DNA from: Deltaproteobacteria bacterium
Lineage (GTDB): Bacteria > Myxococcota > UBA727 > VGSZ01
NCBI GenBank assembly: GCA_020850995.1
Contig: JADZDP010000186.1
Location: 1-36,078, forward strand
DNA length: 36,078 nucleotides
Direction: 5' to 3'
Part shown: one piece after another, positions 1-6,896 of the stretch
How the letters are laid out: every line of letters starts with the position of its first letter
How positions within the stretch are numbered: the stretch's first letter is position 1
Notes under the pieces: model-generated
Told to the model about the DNA's origin: nothing
What the model saw: only the letters and a program-made list of their open reading frames with translations
Database searches by the model: none
Translations under genes and position numbers: made by a program

Positions 1-1
1 G

Positions 2-67
2 AAGTGCGTCGCGCTGCTGGCAGCGATCACGTTCAACATCGTCCAGAACGCCGCCTACCTCGCCTGA
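2..67 (+). CDS. C-terminal end of an unidentified protein (partial)
   Basis: The first 67 bases keep one frame open from the window edge to a TGA at 65-67. The readable tail is KCVALLAAITFNIVQNAAYLA. It is hydrophobic, with a lone Lys at its visible start, as in a last transmembrane helix or a buried helix. The start lies outside the window. No family can be assigned from 21 residues. It is followed by a gene-free, repeat-bearing stretch and then by the convergent end of gpsA, which fits a real gene end. Confidence 0.5.
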   Translation, partial: KCVALLAAITFNIVQNAAYLA

Positions 68-112
68 CGCCGAGGCCGAGGAACACGAGGCCCAAAGCAG
101 CCAGAGCAGCGA

Positions 113-188
113 TCGACCGTCGCCCGTCGACCGTCGCCCGTCGCCCGAAGCCGACGCCCGACGGCCGCGCCCGACGCCCGACGCCCGA
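113..188. repeat. Degenerate heptamer repeats (GTCGCCC / GACGCCC)
   Basis: The first half of this intergenic stretch carries repeated CGTCGCC units. The second half carries repeated GACGCCC units, for example CGACGCCCGACGCCCGA at 173-189. Copies are imperfect and interrupted. The short plus-strand reading frame across it is Arg/Pro-rich low-complexity sequence with no coding signature. The stretch separates two convergent gene ends. Confidence 0.6.
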
Positions 189-213
189 TCACCGCAAAAC
201 CCGACGACCCGCC

Positions 214-242
214 GGCCGAAGACCGATTTGCTGTCGGCCTTT
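214..242 (+). terminator. Possible weak terminator hairpin
   Basis: GGCCGA at 214-219 pairs with TCGGCC at 234-239 across a 14-nt loop and is followed by TTT at 240-242, just at the gpsA stop. It could terminate the upstream plus-strand gene. The stem is short and the T-run minimal, so this is a weak call. Confidence 0.25.
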
Positions 243-1246
243 CAGTCCTCGGCCTTGAGCTTCCTGCCCATGAGCCCGAACACCTCTTCGCGGGGATCGG
301 CGCCTTCGAAGCAGAGCCGATAGACCGCGGCGGCGATGGGCATGTCGACCTGCTCGCGCTTCATCAGGTCATACACCGAGCGCGCCGTGTTGACGCCCTC
401 GGCCACCTGCCCGAGCTCCTTGAGCACAGCCTCGAGCTTCTTGCCCTGCCCGAGCGCCAAGCCCACGGAGCGGTTGCGCGAGAGCGCGCCCGTGCAGGTG
501 AGCACCAGGTCGCCCATGCCGGCCAGGCCCGACATGGTGAGCGGGCGCGCGCCCATCTTGGTCGCCAGGCGCGTCATCTCCGCCAAGCCTCGGGTGATGA
601 GCGCCGCCAGCGTGTTGTGTCCGAAGCCGAGCCCATCGGAGGCGCCCGCCGCGATGGCCACGACGTTCTTGAGCGCGCCGCCAAGCTCGACGCCGATGAC
701 GTCGGTGGTGGTGTAGGCGCGGAAATAGTCGGTGGAGATGATGCCCTGCACGTGCGCGGCGCTCTTCTCGTCGTCGGCGGCGATGGTGACCGCGGTGGGC
801 AGGCGCCGTGCCATCTCTTGCGCGAAGCTCGGGCCCGACAGGTAGCAGAGGCGCGGGTGCACCGACGCGGGCAGCGAGTCTTTCAAGATCTCGCTCACCG
901 GCTTGAGCGAGCCGTTCTCGATGCCCTTGGTGGCGCTCATGACGTAGGCGCCGTCTTTGAGCGCGGGCGCCGCCTCGCTCCACACCGCGCGCACCGCCAC
1001 CGTGGGCACCGACGACACCACCAGGCCCGCCCCCTCGACGGCGGCCTTGACGTCGGTGAGCGCGCGCAGGCCCGTCGGCAAACGCACGCCCGGCAAGCGC
1101 CGCGGGTGCTTGTGATCCTCCACGATGGCGCGCGCCACCTCGGGGTCGCGCGCGTACAGGCGCACCGCGTGGCCGCCCTCGGCCAAGAGCTTGGCCAGCG
1201 CCGTGCCGAAGGATCCCGCACCAAGGACGCACACCGTCTCGCTCAT
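242..1246 (-). CDS. gpsA: NAD(P)H-dependent glycerol-3-phosphate dehydrogenase
   Basis: This 334-residue enzyme reduces dihydroxyacetone phosphate to sn-glycerol 3-phosphate in the cytoplasm, the entry point for phospholipid head-group synthesis. Length matches the family. Visible signatures: the Rossmann loop GAGSFGTAL at residues 9-17; SATKGIENGSL, carrying a conserved lysine; GVELGGALKNVVAIAAG with the catalytic-region lysine; the helical C-terminal domain with SGLAGMGDLVLTCTG and SRNRSVG; and AEGVNTARSVY near the end. The ATG at 1244-1246 is preceded on the minus strand by GAGGGAG with about 5 bases spacing. It is divergent from the unassigned gene beginning at 1320, leaving a 73-base promoter region. 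The assignment is secure. Confidence 0.97.
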   Translation of the reverse strand: MSETVCVLGAGSFGTALAKLLAEGGHAVRLYARDPEVARAIVEDHKHPRRLPGVRLPTGLRALTDVKAAVEGAGLVVSSVPTVAVRAVWSEAAPALKDGAYVMSATKGIENGSLKPVSEILKDSLPASVHPRLCYLSGPSFAQEMARRLPTAVTIAADDEKSAAHVQGIISTDYFRAYTTTDVIGVELGGALKNVVAIAAGASDGLGFGHNTLAALITRGLAEMTRLATKMGARPLTMSGLAGMGDLVLTCTGALSRNRSVGLALGQGKKLEAVLKELGQVAEGVNTARSVYDLMKREQVDMPIAAAVYRLCFEGADPREEVFGLMGRKLKAED

Positions 1247-1319
1247 GTCTGCTCCCTCACCACCCCTGGATCGCCACAGCGCCCCACCGCGCGCGGCGTT
1301 TGGTCTACGGTGGGCGACG

Positions 1320-2630
1320 ATGGACGAGCCGGCGATCCCGGGTCAAGCACGCGCAGACGCCCGGCGACGCCTCGCCCTGGCCGCCCGCGTCCTCGCCGAC
1401 GACGGCACGGCAGAGACCGCGCCGCTGCTCGGCGCGCTGCGCGCCGCGCGACCGAACGGCCATGAGGGCGCCGGCGCCGACCAGGTCGACGTCGAGTTCC
1501 TGGCGCGCATGCGCGCCCTCGGCGGCGACGCGCTGCTGGCGGCGCGCGCCGTGCGGCTCGTGCCCGCGCCCTGGCGCGCGCCCTGGCGCTTGCTCGCGCG
1601 CGGCGACGGCGCGCTCGAGCTGCACGCCCCCCCGCGCGACGACCTGGCCGGCGATGCGCTCCTCCTGGTCACGGGCCTCGCGCTCGAGGCTGCCAAGCTC
1701 GCGCACAAGCTGCCCGCCGAGCGAGCGGCGCTCCGCGCGGCCTTTGCCACACCCAGCGACGCGATCGACGCCTTGGCCGCGCTCCGAAGCGGCGGCGGCG
1801 AGCGCCTGCTCGAGCGCGCTCCACCAGGCGTGCGCGTCGACAGCGACGCGCTCACGGCGCTGGTTGGCGATCGCCCCTGCTGGCTGGTGGCGGGCGATGG
1901 CGCCGCGCGCATGCACGATATCGTCTCGCCTTTCGCGCGCCGCCTGCGAGGCGCGCTGACGGGTGTGGGTGAGCGCGCGGCGCCCCGGGCTCCGCGCGAC
2001 GACGCGGTCTATGCAGGCATCGACGCGCTCGCGGCCGCCGATCCCGACGCGCTCGCCGAGCGCCTCGAGGTCGAGCGCGCGGACGCGCTGGTCCCCGTGG
2101 GCCCGGGCGCCATCGCGGTGCGCTGCGAGGCGCTGCCCGACGCCGAGGTCGATCGACGGTGCCGCGAGGCGCTGCAGTTGCTCAAGCGCGCGCGCGCGCT
2201 GCTGGTGCTGGTGGAGCCCTGTGCCACCACGCTGGAAGCAGCCGTCGCCGCCACGGCGACCGCCACGCGCGCGCTCGCCATCGTCTGCGCCGCCACCACA
2301 GACGCGGCGCCCGACACGCTCGTCGACGCCGCCAGCGAGCACGTCGTGCCCATCGACAACGCCCTGGCCGAGACGCAGCGCAAGCGCGCGGCCCCCCTGG
2401 TGACGCTCCCCTCGCTCGCGCTCGCGACCGAGGAGCGCGCCATGGACGCCGGTGCCTTTCCCTTGGCGCAGGTGGCGCTGCGCGCGCGCCTCGAGGGCAC
2501 CATCGCGGACAACGCGCGGCTCGCCGTGCGCGCGGTGCAGAAGGGCGACCACGGGGCGCTGTCGCGGGCCTGCCTCGAGCTGTTGGCGCGCTTCGCCCCC
2601 CGTCCCGCGCGTCCGCGCGCGCGCGCATAG
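1320..2630 (+). CDS. Unassigned Ala/Arg-rich protein
   Basis: A 436-residue protein starting MDEPAIPGQARADARRRLAL. The open frame extends upstream over gpsA, but the ATG at 1320 is chosen because earlier starts lie inside gpsA on the other strand. It shows no signal peptide, transmembrane helix or recognisable catalytic motif. It looks like alternating helical, Ala/Leu/Arg-rich stretches with some beta-like segments, such as RALLVLVEPCATTLEAAV and TRALAIVCAATTDAAPDTLVDAASEHVVPIDNA in two pieces, resembling a Rossmann-like or receiver-like core. The tail FAPRPARPRARA is basic. I do not recognise the family. The reverse strand also has a long open frame here (to 2552), typical of high-GC DNA. 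The plus strand is preferred because its composition is less extreme and its end sits cleanly before the next gene. Confidence 0.6.
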   Translation: MDEPAIPGQARADARRRLALAARVLADDGTAETAPLLGALRAARPNGHEGAGADQVDVEFLARMRALGGDALLAARAVRLVPAPWRAPWRLLARGDGALELHAPPRDDLAGDALLLVTGLALEAAKLAHKLPAERAALRAAFATPSDAIDALAALRSGGGERLLERAPPGVRVDSDALTALVGDRPCWLVAGDGAARMHDIVSPFARRLRGALTGVGERAAPRAPRDDAVYAGIDALAAADPDALAERLEVERADALVPVGPGAIAVRCEALPDAEVDRRCREALQLLKRARALLVLVEPCATTLEAAVAATATATRALAIVCAATTDAAPDTLVDAASEHVVPIDNALAETQRKRAAPLVTLPSLALATEERAMDAGAFPLAQVALRARLEGTIADNARLAVRAVQKGDHGALSRACLELLARFAPRPARPRARA

Positions 2631-2720
2631 TGCGACACGTAGGTGTCTCGCCCAAGACCAGGGCCGCGCGCCACGAGCACGACTGCCGGGGACCGGCTAA
2701 GGTGCCGGTGCGGAGGATCC

Positions 2721-3602
2721 ATGCTGTCGCGCTTTCTTGTCGCTGTCCTGCTCGCACCCCTGACGCTCGCGGCCACCGCGTGCGATCTGTTCGACTTCTT
2801 GAACCAAGACGTCGAGCTCCCCCTCGACCTGACCTCGCCGCCCACGGACATCGACGTCGATGAGCCCATCGGCGAGGCCGAGGGCGCCGCCTGCCCGACC
2901 GCGGATTCCCCCTCGTGCGTGGCGCTCACCGCCATCTGCCAGACCGAAGCGGGCCGCGACTGCGACGAGCCCTCCATGCCCGACGAGTTCCCCGGCACGG
3001 TGGACCTGCCCGGCGGTGGCGAGGCCGACGCCAACGATCTCATGGAAGACATCGGCGTCACCGAGGCCAGCGAGATCGAGGTCGCCCTCCCCGTCGACGT
3101 CGCCTCCGCGCTCGCAGACGAGGGCGTGCAGACGCCCGACGCGGTCAAGGACGTCCGCATCGACGCCGTCGTGCTGCAGTGGCCCGAGAACTCGCTCACC
3201 TTCGATGTGCCGCTCATCGATCTGTACATCGCCAACGGCGAGGTGGCCGTCGGCCCGGTGGACGCCGAGGAGCTGATCGCGGCGGGCACCATCACCAAGG
3301 TCGGCACCATCGGCATCGACCTCGACGGCGACGGCACGCTCGACGTGGGTCAGGCGGCCGGCGCCACCACCGACGCGCCGGTGGAGTTCGTCGAGGGCGG
3401 CAACGAGGCCTTCAATGAGGCAGTCAAGAGCGCGTCGTTCACGCTGGTGACCGCGGTGGCCGAGGGCGCGGGCCTGCGCCTGAAGCAGAAGGACGGCGAT
3501 CCCAACACCGTGCTCAAGCCGCGCGGCCAGGCGCAGGTGCAGCTCAAGGCCACGCTGGTCTACAGCGTCAGCGCCGCCGACATCATCGGCCAGGTGCAAT
3601 AG
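2721..3602 (+). CDS. Acidic lipoprotein of unknown function
   Basis: A 293-residue predicted lipoprotein. The ATG at 2721 follows GGAGG (2712-2716) with 4 bases spacing. This start gives a signal peptide, MLSRFLVAVLLAPLTLAATAC, where ATAC is a lipobox, so the mature protein would be lipidated at Cys21. The mature part is rich in Asp/Glu. It contains the turns PTDIDVDEP and GIDLDGDGTLDVG, the latter resembling a calcium-binding Asp loop, and ends in a beta-rich section. Two or more Cys in the early mature part (ACPTADSPSC, AICQTEAGRDC) could form disulphides. Its last 20 bases overlap the convergent methyltransferase. The family is not recognised; lipoproteins of this style are common in Myxococcota. 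Confidence 0.75.
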   Translation: MLSRFLVAVLLAPLTLAATACDLFDFLNQDVELPLDLTSPPTDIDVDEPIGEAEGAACPTADSPSCVALTAICQTEAGRDCDEPSMPDEFPGTVDLPGGGEADANDLMEDIGVTEASEIEVALPVDVASALADEGVQTPDAVKDVRIDAVVLQWPENSLTFDVPLIDLYIANGEVAVGPVDAEELIAAGTITKVGTIGIDLDGDGTLDVGQAAGATTDAPVEFVEGGNEAFNEAVKSASFTLVTAVAEGAGLRLKQKDGDPNTVLKPRGQAQVQLKATLVYSVSAADIIGQVQ

Positions 3603-4419
3603 CGGCGCACACGAGCAAGCGCGGGCTGCCCTCATCGAAGGGCGCAAGGTCGACGTCACCGAGCTGCTGCTCGATGACGAACCCTGCGCGGACCAGGGCG
3701 CCCAGGACCTGCTGCCAGGTCCACATGGTCTGGCGCAGCTCGATCTGCACGCCCTCGTCGTGTCCGTCGAGGAGATAACGGATGTCGATGCGCATCTGGC
3801 GCGTGGCGCTGTCGTACGCGCAGCGATCGCAGGTGTGCACGAGGGCGCCACTCGTGTGGTGCACGCGCTCGTCCGCGCGGCCCCAAGCGGTCGGCCCAAA
3901 GAGCATGGCGTCCCAGTAGGGGCCCGTGCAGTCGATGGCGAAGCGCCCGTCGGGCGCAAGCTGCGCGCGCACGTGCGCGAAGCTCGCCAGCAGCTCCTCC
4001 ATCGTTCGTAGGTGGAGCAGGCCATTGAACGGGAACATCACCAGCGCCGGAGGATCGGGCGGCGCGAAGGTGGCGGCCACGGCGTCTTCCACCGAGAAGC
4101 GCGCGGCGTCCGACAGCCCCGCGGCCCTGGCCTTCGTCAGCAGGTGTGCGCGCATGGCCGGCGCGGGCTCAACCGCATGCACCCGGAAGCCCGCGCTGGC
4201 GAAGCGCAGCGCCAGGCGTCCGGTGCCCGCGCCCAGCTCCACCACCAGCCTGCCGTCCTTCACGCAACGCTCGAGGATCAGCCGGTAGAAGGCCTCTTCG
4301 CCGCGATAGCCGGCGTAGTCCACGTCGTACCAGTCGGGCGCCTCGTAGATGTCGAGCTCGCGCCACCGCCGGCCCTGCAGCACCGCGGGGAGCGCGGACT
4401 CGTCGTCGAGCATGTGCAT
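3583..4419 (-). CDS. Class I SAM-dependent methyltransferase
   Basis: A 278-residue predicted methyltransferase. Motif I is VVELGAGTGRLA at residues 59-70, followed by the acidic VEPAPAM (motif post-I) and PPALVMFPFNGLLHL (motif II region, before the usual substrate helix). The C-terminal part (YLLDGHDEGVQIELRQTMWTW, split over strands) matches the beta-sheet tail of the small-molecule methyltransferase fold. The substrate cannot be read from sequence. The gene begins 7 bases downstream of the stop of the TPR/proline-rich gene on the same strand and so is probably co-transcribed with it, although no clear ribosome site precedes the ATG at 4417-4419. A second in-frame Met two codons later is an alternative start. 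The 3' end overlaps the convergent lipoprotein gene by 20 bases. Confidence 0.88.
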   Translation of the reverse strand: MHMLDDESALPAVLQGRRWRELDIYEAPDWYDVDYAGYRGEEAFYRLILERCVKDGRLVVELGAGTGRLALRFASAGFRVHAVEPAPAMRAHLLTKARAAGLSDAARFSVEDAVAATFAPPDPPALVMFPFNGLLHLRTMEELLASFAHVRAQLAPDGRFAIDCTGPYWDAMLFGPTAWGRADERVHHTSGALVHTCDRCAYDSATRQMRIDIRYLLDGHDEGVQIELRQTMWTWQQVLGALVRAGFVIEQQLGDVDLAPFDEGSPRLLVCAAIAPGR

Positions 4420-4426
4420 GGTGGCG

Positions 4427-6823
4427 TTACCCGATGATGCCCTGCTGCACCAGGTCGTGCAGGATGCGCATGGTATCGAAGCGCGACATCCCCGAGATGG
4501 CGAGCAGATCGTCGTAGCTCACCATGCCGTCGACCTGCGACAGGATGAAGCCCGCCTTGTGATGCATGTTCATCCAGATGACTTCATCGGGCGGGATGAG
4601 CTGGCGCGGGGTCTTGTGCAGGCTGCCGAGCTTCGACTCGTACATGCGCAGCAACGTCGCCTCGTTTCGCTGCATGTACGCAAGGGCGCCATCGTGGTTG
4701 GGGTTGGTCCGCAGCGCCTTCTCGACGAGGTCCAGGGACCCAGAGAAGTCGCCGAGGTCGAAGAGCTCACGTGCACCACGCATGAGCTCCTCGCACTCGT
4801 CCTTTGGCCCGGAGGCAGGCGTGGCGCTCCCTGGCGACGAGGGCCACGCGCTCAAGCCGCCTCCCGATGGGGCCAGCACCTGCTCCAGCGGTGCCGAGGG
4901 GCTCGGCGCATTGTCGAGGTCGACGGTGGCGGCCATGCTGTCGATCTCGGCCCAGGGATCGGCGCCCGCAGACGCTGGCGTATCCGAAGGTGGAGGGGTG
5001 GGCGCGGTCGTCGGCACCGGAGGAGGAGGCACCACCGAGAGGGTCGGCGGTGCGGGAGGCGGCGCGGCCGTCGGCGCCGGTGACGACGACGCACCGTAGT
5101 TGCTGTAGTCGTTGTAACGCATGCGCGCGCCGCTCACGCGCTCCTCGACGCGCGCGCTGCTCGGCGCGCTGCTCGGCGCGCTGCTCGGCGCGCTGCTCAC
5201 GCGCTCTTCGACGCGCACGCTGCTCGGCGCGGCCGTCTCTGACGCGACCGGCCCCTCGAAGTCGATGTCTACCTCGAAGGCCCCACCGCCGCCGGAGGCG
5301 GCCGCAGGCGGCATCGCCCCCTCGCGTCGCAAGCGGTCGAGGACCTTGGCCGTTTCGAGCGGGCTCGGCGTGGGCGGCGGGAGGTCGAGGTTCTGCGACG
5401 CCTCGGCGAGCACGGCCTCGGCGCGCGCCGGAATGCGGTTGGGCACCGAGTCGCCGTGCCAGGGGTCAAAGCCGGCCATCGCGAGCCCAGCGGACGGGGT
5501 CCTCGGCGCCGCATCGAGCTGCAGCGGCGACACTGCCGGCTGCGTCACTGGCGGTTGCGGTACTGGCGGCTGCGATACTGGCGGCTGCGATACTGGCGGC
5601 TGCGATACTGGCGGTTGCGGTACTGGCGGCTGCGATACTGGCGGCTGCGATACTGGCGGCTGCGATACTGGCGGCTGCGATACTGGCGGCTGCGATACTG
5701 GCGGCTGCGATACGGGCGCCTGCGATACGGGCGGCTGCGACAACGGCGGCGGCGTGGGCGGTACTGCCATGGGCACCGTCGCGGTCGGCGGCGGCAACGA
5801 CGGCGAAGGAGGTGACAGCGACGGGCTCCCGGCGTCGAGCGCGGCAGCGTTCAGTACCGGCGGGTGCGGAGGCACCGCGAAGACCCCTGCCTCGGAGGCC
5901 GGTGGCTGCACTGCACCTGCCGGTGCGGCGGGCCGCCTTGGCGCCCATGGGTCATGGGACGACATGCGCGCGACGTTCGCCGGCGGCGCACCTGGTTCGC
6001 CCGGCTCCAAGTCCACCGGTTCCGTGCGGGGCGCCGCAAAGGAGGGGGGTGGCATCGTCGCAGCCGACGCCGCAGGGGTGCCCGTGCGCGGCGGCGCCGG
6101 TGCCAACGCCGGCGTCGTGCTGCGTGGCAGGGCGCTGAGCGCTGCCCCTGGGGGCTCGCTCGACGCCGCCCGCGCCCCCGGCCCGGTCTTTGGTGCCACG
6201 ACGTCGAAGGCGGATTCGACCAGGTCACCCCAATCCGCCGATGCATCGAAGCCCACGATGCCCTTCTTCGCCTCGGCGGGTGCGGGCTGGGGCGGCGATG
6301 TAGCGGCGAATGAGGGCGGCACGGACGTTGCGACCGGCGCCGAGACCAGCGCAGCCTCGGACACCACCGCCGACGCCAGCGCCAGCCCCTCCAGATCCAC
6401 CGGGTCGGTGCGCGGCGCCCGGTTCGACGAGGGCGGCGCCAAGTCGACCAACGCCTCATCGAAGCCTGGGGCGCCCGTTGGGGCCGGCTCGGCGCCCCCG
6501 CTCGGTGCAGAAGTTGGCTCGGCGAGCGTGTCGTCCTGGCGGGGCGCCGGCGCTTCCGCCGCCGGCGACGCCGGAGCCTCCGCTGCCGACGTTGGCGGCG
6601 GCGGCGGAGGCGCCTCCGCTGCCGACGTTGGCGCAGCCGCTGCGCGGCGCTCGGGCGCCTCGATGTGGTACACCTGCCGCACGTAGTCGACGTACTGCTG
6701 GGTGAGCGAGTGGCCCGGCTCGACGTCGAGGACGCGATACCACGCCTCCAGCGCACGCGCCGGATCGCCTTGGCTGTAGTGCCGCAGGCCCTCCTCGAGC
6801 CAGGCCTCGATCTGTGAGCTCAC
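4427..6823 (-). CDS. Large TPR / proline-rich protein with C-terminal helical module
   Basis: A 798-residue protein in three parts. Residues 1-50 form a TPR-like helix pair (LEEGLRHYSQGDPARALEAW). About 600 residues of Pro/Ala/Ser/Val low complexity follow, including a pentapeptide array (QPPVS and variants) and SSAP repeats. The last ~125 residues hold another TPR-like pair (GARELFDLGDFSGSLDLVEKAL) and end in a compact module, AGFILSQVDGMVSYDDLL..., reminiscent of a winged helix. There is no signal peptide, so it is probably a cytoplasmic scaffold. The start is GTG at 6821-6823 with only a weak ribosome site. It lies 73 bases downstream of dnaK and 7 upstream of the methyltransferase. Function is unknown; the context suggests a partner or client of the DnaK/J pair. 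Confidence 0.8.
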   Translation of the reverse strand: MSSQIEAWLEEGLRHYSQGDPARALEAWYRVLDVEPGHSLTQQYVDYVRQVYHIEAPERRAAAAPTSAAEAPPPPPPTSAAEAPASPAAEAPAPRQDDTLAEPTSAPSGGAEPAPTGAPGFDEALVDLAPPSSNRAPRTDPVDLEGLALASAVVSEAALVSAPVATSVPPSFAATSPPQPAPAEAKKGIVGFDASADWGDLVESAFDVVAPKTGPGARAASSEPPGAALSALPRSTTPALAPAPPRTGTPAASAATMPPPSFAAPRTEPVDLEPGEPGAPPANVARMSSHDPWAPRRPAAPAGAVQPPASEAGVFAVPPHPPVLNAAALDAGSPSLSPPSPSLPPPTATVPMAVPPTPPPLSQPPVSQAPVSQPPVSQPPVSQPPVSQPPVSQPPVSQPPVPQPPVSQPPVSQPPVSQPPVPQPPVTQPAVSPLQLDAAPRTPSAGLAMAGFDPWHGDSVPNRIPARAEAVLAEASQNLDLPPPTPSPLETAKVLDRLRREGAMPPAAASGGGGAFEVDIDFEGPVASETAAPSSVRVEERVSSAPSSAPSSAPSSARVEERVSGARMRYNDYSNYGASSSPAPTAAPPPAPPTLSVVPPPPVPTTAPTPPPSDTPASAGADPWAEIDSMAATVDLDNAPSPSAPLEQVLAPSGGGLSAWPSSPGSATPASGPKDECEELMRGARELFDLGDFSGSLDLVEKALRTNPNHDGALAYMQRNEATLLRMYESKLGSLHKTPRQLIPPDEVIWMNMHHKAGFILSQVDGMVSYDDLLAISGMSRFDTMRILHDLVQQGIIG
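5131..5231. repeat. 12-bp coding repeat within a duplicated segment
   Basis: Three exact copies of CTGCTCGGCGCG occupy 5157-5192. They are flanked by two near-copies of a CTCACGCGCTC(C/T)TCGACGCGC segment (from about 5133 and 5196). On the minus strand this encodes RVEERVS, then SSAP units, then RVEERVS again. It lies inside the low-complexity linker of the TPR/proline-rich gene and looks like slippage plus a segmental duplication. Confidence 0.8.
5532..5741. repeat. 15-bp coding minisatellite, about 14 units
   Basis: Fourteen contiguous 15-bp units with consensus ACTGGCGGCTGCGAT (plus strand) run in frame and encode QPPVS on the minus strand. Most internal units are identical. Units 2 and 6 share the variant ACTGGCGGTTGCGGT (giving VPQPP). 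The terminal units are more degenerate (ACTGCCGGCTGCGTC at the left; ACGGGCGCC... and ACGGGCGGC... at the right). Because the unit is a multiple of three, copy-number change alters linker length without a frameshift. Confidence 0.95.
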
Positions 6824-6896
6824 GTCTCGTTTCTAGTGCAACTCGCCAGTGCCGGTCGAGATGGCGCTTCGAGCTGCGCCGGACCAACACACCGGG

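Noticed and set aside
5121..6686. 521-codon plus-strand open frame with CDTGG repeats
   Set aside because: It mirrors the proline-rich minus-strand gene; the Cys/Gly repeat is the reverse reading of the QPPVS minisatellite, and no start context supports it.
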